From: an uncultured Eubacteriales bacterium
GTDB taxonomy: Bacteria; Bacillota; Clostridia; Lachnospirales; Lachnospiraceae
Assembly: GCA_900545175.1 (NCBI GenBank)
Contig: UQYF01000016.1
Span: forward strand, 1 to 53,828
Reading direction: 5' to 3'
Length of the DNA stretch: 53,828 nucleotides
This document shows, piece by piece, positions 1 through 7,047 of the stretch. The notes below the pieces were generated by a model. It was not told where the DNA came from, searched no databases, and worked only from the letters and a program-made list of their open reading frames with translations. The translations under genes and the position numbers were made by a program. How positions within the stretch are numbered: position 1 is the first letter of the stretch; each line of letters opens with the position of its first letter.

Positions 1-63
<63 letters not shown>

Positions 64-125
64 TTTTTTAATACCTTATTTACAATCAGGTATTAATCAG
101 GTCTTGGTTATAGACCAGATACTAT

Positions 126-199
126 GGTGGGTATAGCGCAGTTGGTAGAGCGTCAGATTGTGGCTCTGAAGGTCCAGGGTTCGAGCCCCTGTACTCACC
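126..199 (+). tRNA. tRNA-His (anticodon GTG)
   Basis: Acceptor GTGGGTA pairs with TACTCAC. An extra 5' G (position 126) faces C73, as expected for tRNA-His. The anticodon stem TCAGA/TCTGA encloses loop TTGTGGC with anticodon GTG. The T-loop TTCGAGC is normal. CCA is not encoded. Confidence 0.96.
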
Positions 200-208
200 C
201 TTTATTTT

Positions 209-281
209 TGGGCTATCGCCAAGCGGTAAGGCACAGCACTTTGACTGCTGCATTACGGTGGTTCGAATCCACCTAGCCCAG
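209..281 (+). tRNA. tRNA-Gln (anticodon TTG)
   Basis: Acceptor TGGGCTA/TAGCCCA and anticodon stem CAGCA/TGCTG with loop CTTTGAC, giving anticodon TTG. The T-loop TTCGAATCC is present. It lies 9 nt after tRNA-His, so the two are surely cotranscribed. CCA is not encoded. Confidence 0.96.
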
Positions 282-299
282 TTATGTGTTTCATAATAT

Positions 300-372
300 G
301 GGCCATTAGCTCAGGCGGTAGAGCACTTGACTTTTAATCAAGTTGTCCCGGGTTCGAGTCCCGGATGGCTCA
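300..372 (+). tRNA. tRNA-Lys (anticodon TTT)
   Basis: Acceptor GGGCCAT/ATGGCTC (one G-T pair) and anticodon stem CTTGA/TCAAG with loop CTTTTAA, giving anticodon TTT. D-arm AGCTCAGGCGGTAGAGC and T-arm CCGGGTTCGAGTCCCGG are canonical. Confidence 0.97.
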
Positions 373-454
373 CTTGTTCTCGGATTCATTTTATGAATCG
401 GAGATATTTTTTTTCAAAAGGACAAGCAGTACAGCTTTGCCCGATATATGATTT

Positions 455-534
455 GCGGATATGGCGGAATTGGCAGACGCGCTAGACTTAGGATCTAGTG
501 GGAGACCGTGCAGGTTCAACTCCTGTTATCCGCA
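455..534 (+). tRNA. tRNA-Leu (anticodon TAG)
   Basis: Acceptor GCGGATA/TATCCGC and anticodon stem CTAGA/TCTAG with loop CTTAGGA, giving anticodon TAG. There is a class II variable arm (TGGGAGACCGT region). At 80 nt the length fits leucine tRNA. Last tRNA before a strong terminator. Confidence 0.96.
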
Positions 535-541
535 CTAAGAG

Positions 542-583
542 GCCTGTAAATGCAAGGAATTGCGTTTGCAGGCAATTTTTTTG
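542..583 (+). terminator. Rho-independent terminator of the tRNA cluster
   Basis: A 14-bp stem runs from GCCTGTAAATGCAA (from 542) to TTGCGTTTGCAGGC (to 573), with two G-T pairs and loop GGAA. It is followed by AATTTTTTTG. Confidence 0.92.
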
Positions 584-593
584 TCAGAATTTA

Positions 594-609
594 TTGAATT
601 TTCATTCAA
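594..609 (+). promoter_or_regulatory. Inverted repeat TTGAAT-TTTC-ATTCAA ahead of the antitoxin-like gene
   Basis: A perfect 6-bp inverted repeat with a 4-nt centre lies 44 bp before the start codon at 653. CopG/BrnA-type antitoxins usually repress their own promoter through such palindromes, so this is a candidate operator. That role is inferred only. Confidence 0.35.
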
Positions 610-652
610 AACGGAAGTAAATCAATATTATGATTTTTAAGGAGGGGTTGAT

Positions 653-862
653 ATGAGAGAAGAATATGATTTCGGTAATGCAGGGAAGGATTCATATGCA
701 CAGAAAGAAAAAAAGCAGGTTATAATTAATTTGAATTCAGATGTTGTTGAGTATTTTAAACAGCAGGCAGAATGTTATGGTATACCATATCAGACACTAA
801 TCAGTTTATATCTGGTTGATTGTGTGAGAAATAAAAGAGAATTGAAGATGACATGGGATTAA
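653..862 (+). CDS. CopG/BrnA-like antitoxin, apparently orphan
   Basis: This 69-residue protein has a charged N-terminal tail (about 1-20) followed by a ribbon-helix-helix-like part (QVIINLNSDVVEYFKQQA, then a helix ending LISLYLVDCVRN). Ribbon-helix-helix antitoxins of the CopG/BrnA group bind DNA as dimers and neutralise a toxin with the N-terminal tail. Start ATG 653 has a strong AAGGAGGGG site. No toxin gene is seen on either side: upstream are tRNAs and downstream is a terminator and a convergent diguanylate cyclase. It may regulate in trans or be a remnant of a toxin-antitoxin pair. Family assignment is from sequence pattern only. Confidence 0.6.
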   Translation: MREEYDFGNAGKDSYAQKEKKQVIINLNSDVVEYFKQQAECYGIPYQTLISLYLVDCVRNKRELKMTWD

Positions 863-990
863 ACGAATATAAAGACTGGTAGGGATGGACTTATTAGTTA
901 GTTTTGTGTAGTCTATTATATATAAAATAAGATTGATATGTGTTTTGTTATAGACGTTGAAAAAACATGAATTGTAATGTAGGATGCGTA

Positions 991-1031
991 AGAGAAATGC
1001 CGGTGGATTAATCCATCGGCATTTCTCTTTA
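991..1031. terminator. Bidirectional terminator between convergent genes
   Basis: A near-perfect palindrome, AGAGAAATGCCGGTGGA and its partner TCCATCGGCATTTCTCT around TTAA, has T-rich sequence on the plus side (CTTTATG). It sits between the plus-strand antitoxin and the minus-strand cyclase, so it can end both transcripts. Confidence 0.8.
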
Positions 1032-1071
1032 TGTCTGTTATATAAATAATGTGCTGTCGCAGGTTTTGACC

Positions 1072-2739
1072 TTACGCCTTAAAAGAGTCCTTAAGGTGAT
1101 AATTATCCTTGCCGTTTCGCTTAACCTCGTACAGAGTCTTATCAGCACATGCTAAGAAGTCCCAGATACGGTTGGTAGGAGTTGGAATCTTATTGAAGCA
1201 TCCTTGCGAGATGGTTATGAAATTCTTGCCATCAGGGTTCGAATCGGGAAGAGATATTGAGCTGAGGTCTTCCATGAGCTTCTGCATAATATCGGAAATT
1301 TCTTCATTGCTCTTATCAAAGTATATGATGACAAATTCATCGCCGCCGTAACGAGCAACAAATACGTTCTCAAATTCCTCGGGAATACGCCGGAGAGCAT
1401 CGGAGACGGAGCTTAGATAGCGGTCGCCTTCAATATGCCCATACTTGTCATTGATGCTTTTGAAATAATCTATATCGAGAATCTCAACACCTATTGTACA
1501 TTTATTTTTGAGAGCCTTAGTGAGCGTTGTCTCAGCATAATCGTTGAGGTAGGCGCGGTTAGGCAGTCCGGTGAGAGCATCGTGCTGCGATTGCGACAGC
1601 AGTGTCTTATTGCGATGTACAAGCTCGTAGTGCTGCTTGTGTATGAGCTGGTTCTCGTGGTGAATCTGCTCGGCGCGCAGAGTCTCCTTGTGTTCCTGAA
1701 TCCGATGCCTGGAATAGAGATTGAAAAGCTGCATTGAATACCGGCAGAAGGCCGTATTATCCTGTGCAGACAAGGCAACTTCAATTCTGTTTTCAAGGAG
1801 CCTGCAAAAGAGAAAGTGCGGTGCATGCATTGTCGCTGATTTGGCTATGAAATCATCAAGCAGTGAAGTATAATCTTCAACAGTACACAGCTTCTCTTTA
1901 ATCTGTATATATGTGAGTATGTCATCGGCAAAGGTTGTAAAATTGTTAAGTTCATTTAAAGCTTTGTCGGCAAGCTCCATATATACGCATGCTGTATCGA
2001 TATCATTCTTAAAGTAGTATACATTTGCCAGATAATTATTCACAACAAAAGTCTCATGCGGAATATTGTGCTTTTCCATATCGGCAAGATATGCATTTAT
2101 CTGTGCTAAGTTGGTATCTAATTCGGACTCATTTCCTGAAGCAATAAGACAGTAGCCTTGGTTGCACAATGTAAACAAAAGAACACGCATAGCATCAAAC
2201 GGAGTGTCTGCCATGCTCTTTTTCGTGTACTTGATAGATTCAGTGTAATGGTAGAGAGCACGGTCAAAATTGTCAGTGCGATGGAAAATGTCTGCAAGAT
2301 TAGATTCTGCCATTCCACGCACATAGTCAAGCTGATACTGTATGCATGTGTCAATACTGTATAAGAGATAGTCGACAGCCTTTGCAGAGTTACCTATCGC
2401 CTGGGTAAATAATCCGAGTATATTGTAGGAACGGGCGATAAATTCGTATTCATGTGCCTTCTGCTGGTACTTGATTCCTTCAAGCGCACAGCGTATAGCT
2501 TCCTCAGGATTATTGTCTGTTGAATAGTAATGCATAAGACAAAAGTAAGCGAAGCCAAACAAAAAATCAGACTGTTCTTCCGATGCACATGCTAAAAGGC
2601 GCTCGCAATATGGCTTATAGCTATGGAAGTTATCAGTCTTTAAAAGGTAATAATTGTCCTGTGCTTCCTTTATGCATGTCTGAATTTCAGGTGTAAAAGA
2701 GTCTATACTTGTATTATATTGTGAAATTGGATTAAGCAT
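1072..2739 (-). CDS. Cytoplasmic TPR-repeat GGDEF diguanylate cyclase
   Basis: A 555-residue protein. Residues ~20-345 are helical tetratricopeptide-type repeats (for example around residues 100-175), about 350-385 a helical linker, and ~386-550 a GGDEF domain. The signature GGDEF is intact at 465-469, and the metal-binding Asp lies in ILDIDYFKSIND (~420-431), so it should make cyclic di-GMP from two GTP. The RxxD product-inhibition site expected five residues before GGDEF is absent (residues 456-459 are FENV). No signal peptide or membrane helix is seen, so sensing is presumably by protein-protein contact through the TPRs. Monocistronic, convergent with the antitoxin-like gene. Confidence 0.92.
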   Translation of the reverse strand: MLNPISQYNTSIDSFTPEIQTCIKEAQDNYYLLKTDNFHSYKPYCERLLACASEEQSDFLFGFAYFCLMHYYSTDNNPEEAIRCALEGIKYQQKAHEYEFIARSYNILGLFTQAIGNSAKAVDYLLYSIDTCIQYQLDYVRGMAESNLADIFHRTDNFDRALYHYTESIKYTKKSMADTPFDAMRVLLFTLCNQGYCLIASGNESELDTNLAQINAYLADMEKHNIPHETFVVNNYLANVYYFKNDIDTACVYMELADKALNELNNFTTFADDILTYIQIKEKLCTVEDYTSLLDDFIAKSATMHAPHFLFCRLLENRIEVALSAQDNTAFCRYSMQLFNLYSRHRIQEHKETLRAEQIHHENQLIHKQHYELVHRNKTLLSQSQHDALTGLPNRAYLNDYAETTLTKALKNKCTIGVEILDIDYFKSINDKYGHIEGDRYLSSVSDALRRIPEEFENVFVARYGGDEFVIIYFDKSNEEISDIMQKLMEDLSSISLPDSNPDGKNFITISQGCFNKIPTPTNRIWDFLACADKTLYEVKRNGKDNYHLKDSFKA

Positions 2740-2867
2740 AATAAATTTTCCACCACCATTAAATAAAAAATACGCACAAACCTAATGTGTATGATTATAC
2801 ACAAAAAATCTTTTTTGTTCAATATATTTTATTTGACTAAAGAGCAAAAACATATAAAATTATTTTT

Positions 2868-3065
2868 ATGATACCAGGGTCAAAAGGTCGGAAATCCGAT
2901 GCAAGCTTGCTTGCAAGAGGATTTTTGACCTTGGGACCCGCCAAAACATGAATAAGCAGCCATTTTTCGTAGAAAAATGAGCGAATTATGAATGTTTTGA
3001 GGATTGTGGGAGCACGCAGTGCGAAACAATCCGGTATCATAGGGGTCAAAAGACCTTTTGACCCC
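2868..3065 (+). repeat. Dispersed structured repeat, copy 1 (about 198 bp, possible ncRNA or MITE-like element)
   Basis: An outer stem ATGATACC (2868-2875)/GGTATCAT (3033-3040) encloses three hairpins. A: GGTC...GACC (2886-2930), tipped by GCAAG-CTTG-CTTGC. B: AAAACAT/ATGTTTT (2943-2998), tipped by CATTTTTC-GTA-GAAAAATG. C: GGATTGT/ACAATCC (3001-3032), tipped by GCAC-GCA-GTGC. A perfect hairpin GGGGTCAAAAG-AC-CTTTTGACCCC (3042-3065) follows. The core ends carry 13-bp terminal inverted repeats, GGGTCAAAAGGTC (2877-2889) and GACCTTTTGACCC (3052-3064). The inverted second copy at 43858-44057 keeps every hairpin through paired changes. No convincing protein is encoded. It lies between the cyclase promoter region and glpK. 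Confidence 0.85.
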
Positions 3066-3171
3066 AACATCATTATAAAGCGGATATCTACAATACGCTT
3101 TGATTATTTAGAAAATATTGTAATCAGATTACATCGGTTTTAAGCAGATGAGTAATGAATGGAGAGCAGAT

Positions 3172-4665
3172 ATGCAAAAGAAATATGTGATGGCGCTTGA
3201 CCAGGGAACGACCAGCTCAAGATGCATTATTTTTGACAGGCAGGGCAATGTGGTAAGTATTGCCCAGAAGGAATTTACACAGATATACCCTAAGGCGGGA
3301 TGGGTTGAGCATGATGCGATGGAGATATGGTCATCGCAGTATGGTGTCGCAGCGGAGGCGATGGCAAAGGTGGGAGCTGATGCGGCTGATATAGATGCCA
3401 TTGGGATAACCAATCAGAGAGAGACAACGATTGTATGGGATAAAAATACAGGAATACCTGTGTACAATGCGATATGCTGGCAGTGCCACAGAACAGCCGA
3501 CAGGCTAGAGGAGCTTAAAAAGAGTGGGTATGAAGGGCTGATAAAGAGTAAGACAGGACTTGTGCCGGATGCATATTTTAGTGCGACCAAGATAGAGTGG
3601 ATACTTGACAATGTGGATGGCGCGAGAGATAAGGCGGAAAAAGGCGAGCTGCTTTTTGGAACGGTTGACACATGGCTTATATGGAAGCTTTCAAAAGGAA
3701 AAATATTCGTGACGGATTATACCAATGCCTCACGGACAATGCTTTTTAATATACATAAGCGATGCTGGGATGATGAGCTGTTGAAGCTTTTTAACATACC
3801 AAAAAGCATGCTCGCAGATGTGCGTCCGTCAAGCTGTGTATATGGCACAACGGATGAAGGGCTGTTAGGAGGCGAGATAAGGATAGCAGGGGCAGCAGGC
3901 GACCAGCAGGCTGCATTGTTCGGACAGTGCTGTTTTGAAAGCGGCGATGTAAAAAATACATATGGCACAGGCTGCTTTCTACTCATGAATACAGGTAAAA
4001 AGGCATTTGAATCGGAGCATGGACTTATAACAACCATAGCTGCGGATTCGTGTGATGAGCCAAGCTATGCGCTTGAAGGAAGCGTATTTGTCGCCGGTGC
4101 CGCAATACAGTGGCTAAGAGACGAGATGCATATGATAGATAACTCAGCGCAGTCGGAGGAGCTTGCAAAGCAGGTAAAAGATACCAACGGAGTGTATGTG
4201 GTGCCTGCATTTACAGGACTTGGAGCACCGTACTGGAACCAGTACTGCCGCGGAATGGTAGTAGGAATAACCAGAGGGTGCAGCAGGGAGCATTTTGTGA
4301 GGGCGACTCTTGAATCATTAGCGTATCAGACATACAGCGTGCTAAGAGCGATGGAACAGGACACAGGGCTTGCGATAGAACGCCTGCGTGTTGACGGTGG
4401 TGCGAGTGCCAATGATTTTCTGATGCAGTTTCAGGCGGATATTCTTGGGGCGGATGTGCTAAGACCGGGCTGCATTGAGACTACGGCACTTGGAGCGGCA
4501 TATCTTGCTGGGCTTGCCACAGGCTACTGGGAGAGCAAGGATGAGATTGAGAAGAACTGGAGACTGTCGCACAGATTTATTCCACAGATGACGGATGATA
4601 CAAGGACGGAGAGATTAAAAGGCTGGGATAAGGCTGTAAAATGTGCGCTTATGTGGCAGGAGTGA
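3172..4665 (+). CDS. glpK: Glycerol kinase
   Basis: A 497-residue FGGY-family kinase that phosphorylates glycerol to glycerol-3-phosphate with ATP in the cytoplasm. Family blocks are present in order: DQGTTSSR near the N-terminus, GITNQRET, VDTWLIWKL, TDYTNASRT, AGAAGDQQAALFGQ (catalytic Asp) and the C-terminal GLGAPYWN and DGGASANDF. The start is placed at ATG 3172, which has GGAGAG six bases upstream and gives the usual family N-terminus. An in-frame ATG at 3148 has no ribosome site. The HxFYG loop carrying the HPr-phosphorylated histidine in many Firmicutes is replaced by GLLGGEIRIAG. Glycerol facilitator and glycerophosphate dehydrogenase genes are not adjacent. Confidence 0.97.
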   Translation: MQKKYVMALDQGTTSSRCIIFDRQGNVVSIAQKEFTQIYPKAGWVEHDAMEIWSSQYGVAAEAMAKVGADAADIDAIGITNQRETTIVWDKNTGIPVYNAICWQCHRTADRLEELKKSGYEGLIKSKTGLVPDAYFSATKIEWILDNVDGARDKAEKGELLFGTVDTWLIWKLSKGKIFVTDYTNASRTMLFNIHKRCWDDELLKLFNIPKSMLADVRPSSCVYGTTDEGLLGGEIRIAGAAGDQQAALFGQCCFESGDVKNTYGTGCFLLMNTGKKAFESEHGLITTIAADSCDEPSYALEGSVFVAGAAIQWLRDEMHMIDNSAQSEELAKQVKDTNGVYVVPAFTGLGAPYWNQYCRGMVVGITRGCSREHFVRATLESLAYQTYSVLRAMEQDTGLAIERLRVDGGASANDFLMQFQADILGADVLRPGCIETTALGAAYLAGLATGYWESKDEIEKNWRLSHRFIPQMTDDTRTERLKGWDKAVKCALMWQE

Positions 4666-4672
4666 TTTTATA

Positions 4673-4701
4673 TTGAGAAAAAATGATTTGTATGGTAGAA
4701 T
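4673..4701 (+). promoter_or_regulatory. Sigma-A-type promoter for thrH
   Basis: TTGAGA (4673-4678), a 17-bp spacer and TAGAAT (4696-4701), with a TG just upstream of the -10. It starts right after the glpK stop and predicts a ~137-nt leader for thrH. Confidence 0.65.
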
Positions 4702-4720
4702 ACTTTTAAAATTTAGTGCG

Positions 4721-4815
4721 GTGCCAGGATAAATAATGTTAAAGTGTGCAGCTTTTTACCCGGTAAGGGAGCTTTTGCGAAGGCGTAGTATTTATCCGCA
4801 TGACTGTATCGGCAT
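4721..4815 (+). promoter_or_regulatory. Foldable 5' leader of thrH, no recognised riboswitch class
   Basis: An outer GTGCC (4721-4725)/GGCAT (4811-4815) helix and an inner GGATAAATA (4727-4735)/TATTTATCC (4789-4797) helix enclose a central hairpin around AGCT...CCCGGTAAGGG...AGCT (4750-4774). No T-run follows. It does not match the conserved cores of the common riboswitches I checked by eye (TPP, FMN, cobalamin, lysine, glycine, SAM, purine, T-box). Confidence 0.4.
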
Positions 4816-4844
4816 GGCAGGTAATAAATAATCGGGAGGCTGTT

Positions 4845-5450
4845 ATGGATATTGTATGTTTGGATTTAGAAGGAGTTCTTGTACCTGAGATATGGATAGC
4901 TTTTGCGAAGGAGAGCGGGATAGACGAGCTTAAAAAGACTACAAGGGATGAGCCGGATTACGACAAGCTTATGAGATGGCGCATAGGCGTGCTTAAGGAG
5001 CATGGTCTTGGACTTAAGCAGATTCAGGAGACTATAGCTAAGATTGACCCTCTTGCGGGAGCTAAAGAGTTTCTTGATGAACTGCGCTCATTAACACAGG
5101 TAATTATCGTATCTGATACTTTCTCACAGTTTGCAACACCTCTCATGGAGAAGCTTGGATGGCCGACAATCTTCTGCAATTCACTTGAGGTTGCCGACAG
5201 CGGAGAGATTACAGGCTTTAAGATGCGTTGTGAGCAGTCTAAGCTGACAACGGTAAAGGCACTTCAGTCGATAGGCTTTGATACGATAGCAAGCGGTGAC
5301 AGCTACAATGACCTTGGGATGATTAAGGCAGGAAAGGCGGGATTTCTGTTTAGAAGCACAGATAAGATTATTGCCGATAATCCTGATATACCTGCATACG
5401 AGACATATGATGAACTGTTAGAGGCTATAAAGAGTGCGCTGAAAAACTGA
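4845..5450 (+). CDS. thrH: ThrH-type phosphoserine phosphatase / homoserine phosphotransferase
   Basis: A 201-residue HAD-superfamily enzyme, the normal ThrH length. The nucleophile motif is at residues 7-11 in CLDLEGVLVPEIW, where the second Asp of the usual DxD is Glu, as in ThrH. The later motifs are IIVSDTFSQF and ASGDSYNDLGM. Family members hydrolyse phosphoserine and can transfer the phosphate to homoserine, linking serine and threonine biosynthesis. Start ATG 4845 has GGGAGG seven bases before it; the longer reading from 4800 lacks a site. It has its own promoter and leader and is followed closely by a serine hydrolase gene with its own AGGAGG. Confidence 0.93.
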   Translation: MDIVCLDLEGVLVPEIWIAFAKESGIDELKKTTRDEPDYDKLMRWRIGVLKEHGLGLKQIQETIAKIDPLAGAKEFLDELRSLTQVIIVSDTFSQFATPLMEKLGWPTIFCNSLEVADSGEITGFKMRCEQSKLTTVKALQSIGFDTIASGDSYNDLGMIKAGKAGFLFRSTDKIIADNPDIPAYETYDELLEAIKSALKN

Positions 5451-5469
5451 TTATACAGGAGGATTTGAT

Positions 5470-7047
5470 GTGGCTGGAATAGAATTAAAAAAAGCGGAGC
5501 CTGAGACTGTCGGGTTGTCGAAAGAGAGAATTACAGAATTTGTTGGAATGCTTCATGAAGCTGAGATACCGCTTCACAGTCTGATTGTAATAAAAGACGA
5601 CAGACTTGTATTTGAGGCATATCAGAAGCCTTACGGACCGGATGAGCTTCATAGAATGTTCTCTGTGACAAAAAGCATGGTCTCGCTTGCGATAGGGCTT
5701 CTTGCCGATGAGGGAAAGCTCTCTCTTGATGACCATATAGTGGACTATTTTCCTGAGAAGCTTCCTGAGCATGTACACCATTATATTAAGGCATTGACTA
5801 TAAGAAATATGCTTACCATGAGGGCGGTGCATAATAATACGACATACAAGCTTGCAGGGTGTACGGACTGGGTTGGGTCTTTTTTTACGACGCAGCCTTC
5901 GCATTATCCGGGGACATTTTACATATATGATACATCCTCCACACATGTTTTAGCTGCGCTTGCAGAGAAGCTTTCGGGGAAGGAGCTTCTTGCATATCTG
6001 CGTGAAAAGGTACTTGATGACATTGGTTTTTCTAAGAGTGCTTACTGCCTTAAAGACCCTATGGGAGTGTCGATGGGCGGCTCAGGACTGATGGCGGCAC
6101 CGATGGATTTGGCAAAGGTTATGTATCTTATCATGAATGGCGGTGTGCATAATGGCAAAAGCTATATACCGAAGGAATACCTTGAGCAGGCACTTGACAG
6201 ATGGTCTGACAATTACGCTGTAGGACAGACTATGGAGGAGATGCAGGGATACGGATACCAGTTCTGGAGAACCACACATGATGGCTATGCCTGCTTTGGA
6301 ATGGGCGGACAGCTCGGAATATGCATACCTGAGAAAAATATGCTTATAGTCACTACAGCGGATACGCAGGGCAGACAGGGCGGTGTGCAGCTTATATATG
6401 ATGTGCTGTGGAGCACAATATTAAGCGATGACGCAGTAACACAAAATGCTGATGCAGTAATGCAGAAGCATGATACGATAATTCATAACGATGAATCGGA
6501 AGATTGTGTTAAGGAACGTGAATGTAAGGACAATAATAATAACAGTAAAAATACTGCTAAAAACGTATGTAGCGTGAATAATAGCCGTATCTGCCTGAAC
6601 CGGGATAAGCAGAATGGCTGGTATGAGCTGCCGCAGGTATACCTAAAGAGTGAAAATAAGAACCATGATATCATTCAGAATGAAGTTGATGGGCATATTA
6701 TCACGGTTGATGATAATGAGAACGGCTTCAAATCATTTAAGCTGGAGTTTGGCAGCGGCAGCGGAAGGCTTATATATGAGAATGCATCCGGAGAACACGG
6801 CCTTGAATTTGGAATAGGGAAAAATGTTCTGACAACATTTCCAGAGTACGGACATAGAGCGTTGGTGAGCGGTGCATGGAGAAATGACAATACATTTCTG
6901 ATCTATGTACAGATTATTGATGAGTATGTCGGAAAAGTGTTTATGAACTTTTCGTTTAATGATGGACATGCCGGTATCTTATTCAGAAAAATAGAGGAAA
7001 CATACTATAAGGAGTTTAATTTATTTACAAGTGGAAAATTGCAGTAG
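5470..7047 (+). CDS. Serine hydrolase of the beta-lactamase / penicillin-binding (class C-like) family
   Basis: A 525-residue protein. The catalytic SxxK is SVTK at 65-68 (MFSVTKSMV). The second motif position reads YDT (153-155) instead of the usual YxN, and the third box is GMGGQLG (277-283). Residues ~1-315 form the hydrolase, ~320-380 a polar Asn-, Asp- and Lys-rich linker (including NNNN), and ~385-525 a C-terminal beta-rich domain. No signal peptide is seen, so it is probably cytoplasmic. GTG 5470 is chosen because AGGAGG sits at 5457-5462. The 3' end overlaps the next gene by 17 nt. Substrate unknown; esterase or peptidase activity is possible. Confidence 0.85.
   Translation: MAGIELKKAEPETVGLSKERITEFVGMLHEAEIPLHSLIVIKDDRLVFEAYQKPYGPDELHRMFSVTKSMVSLAIGLLADEGKLSLDDHIVDYFPEKLPEHVHHYIKALTIRNMLTMRAVHNNTTYKLAGCTDWVGSFFTTQPSHYPGTFYIYDTSSTHVLAALAEKLSGKELLAYLREKVLDDIGFSKSAYCLKDPMGVSMGGSGLMAAPMDLAKVMYLIMNGGVHNGKSYIPKEYLEQALDRWSDNYAVGQTMEEMQGYGYQFWRTTHDGYACFGMGGQLGICIPEKNMLIVTTADTQGRQGGVQLIYDVLWSTILSDDAVTQNADAVMQKHDTIIHNDESEDCVKERECKDNNNNSKNTAKNVCSVNNSRICLNRDKQNGWYELPQVYLKSENKNHDIIQNEVDGHIITVDDNENGFKSFKLEFGSGSGRLIYENASGEHGLEFGIGKNVLTTFPEYGHRALVSGAWRNDNTFLIYVQIIDEYVGKVFMNFSFNDGHAGILFRKIEETYYKEFNLFTSGKLQ

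Noticed and set aside
2868..3065. Repeat as a classic IS element or CRISPR repeat
   Set aside because: No transposase frame and no regular repeat-spacer pattern. Two inverted single copies with hairpins fit a structured or MITE-like element better.
2837..3073. 78-codon minus-strand reading frame inside repeat copy 1
   Set aside because: It coincides with the structured repeat, its composition follows the hairpins, and the aligned copy 2 does not preserve the frame or residues.
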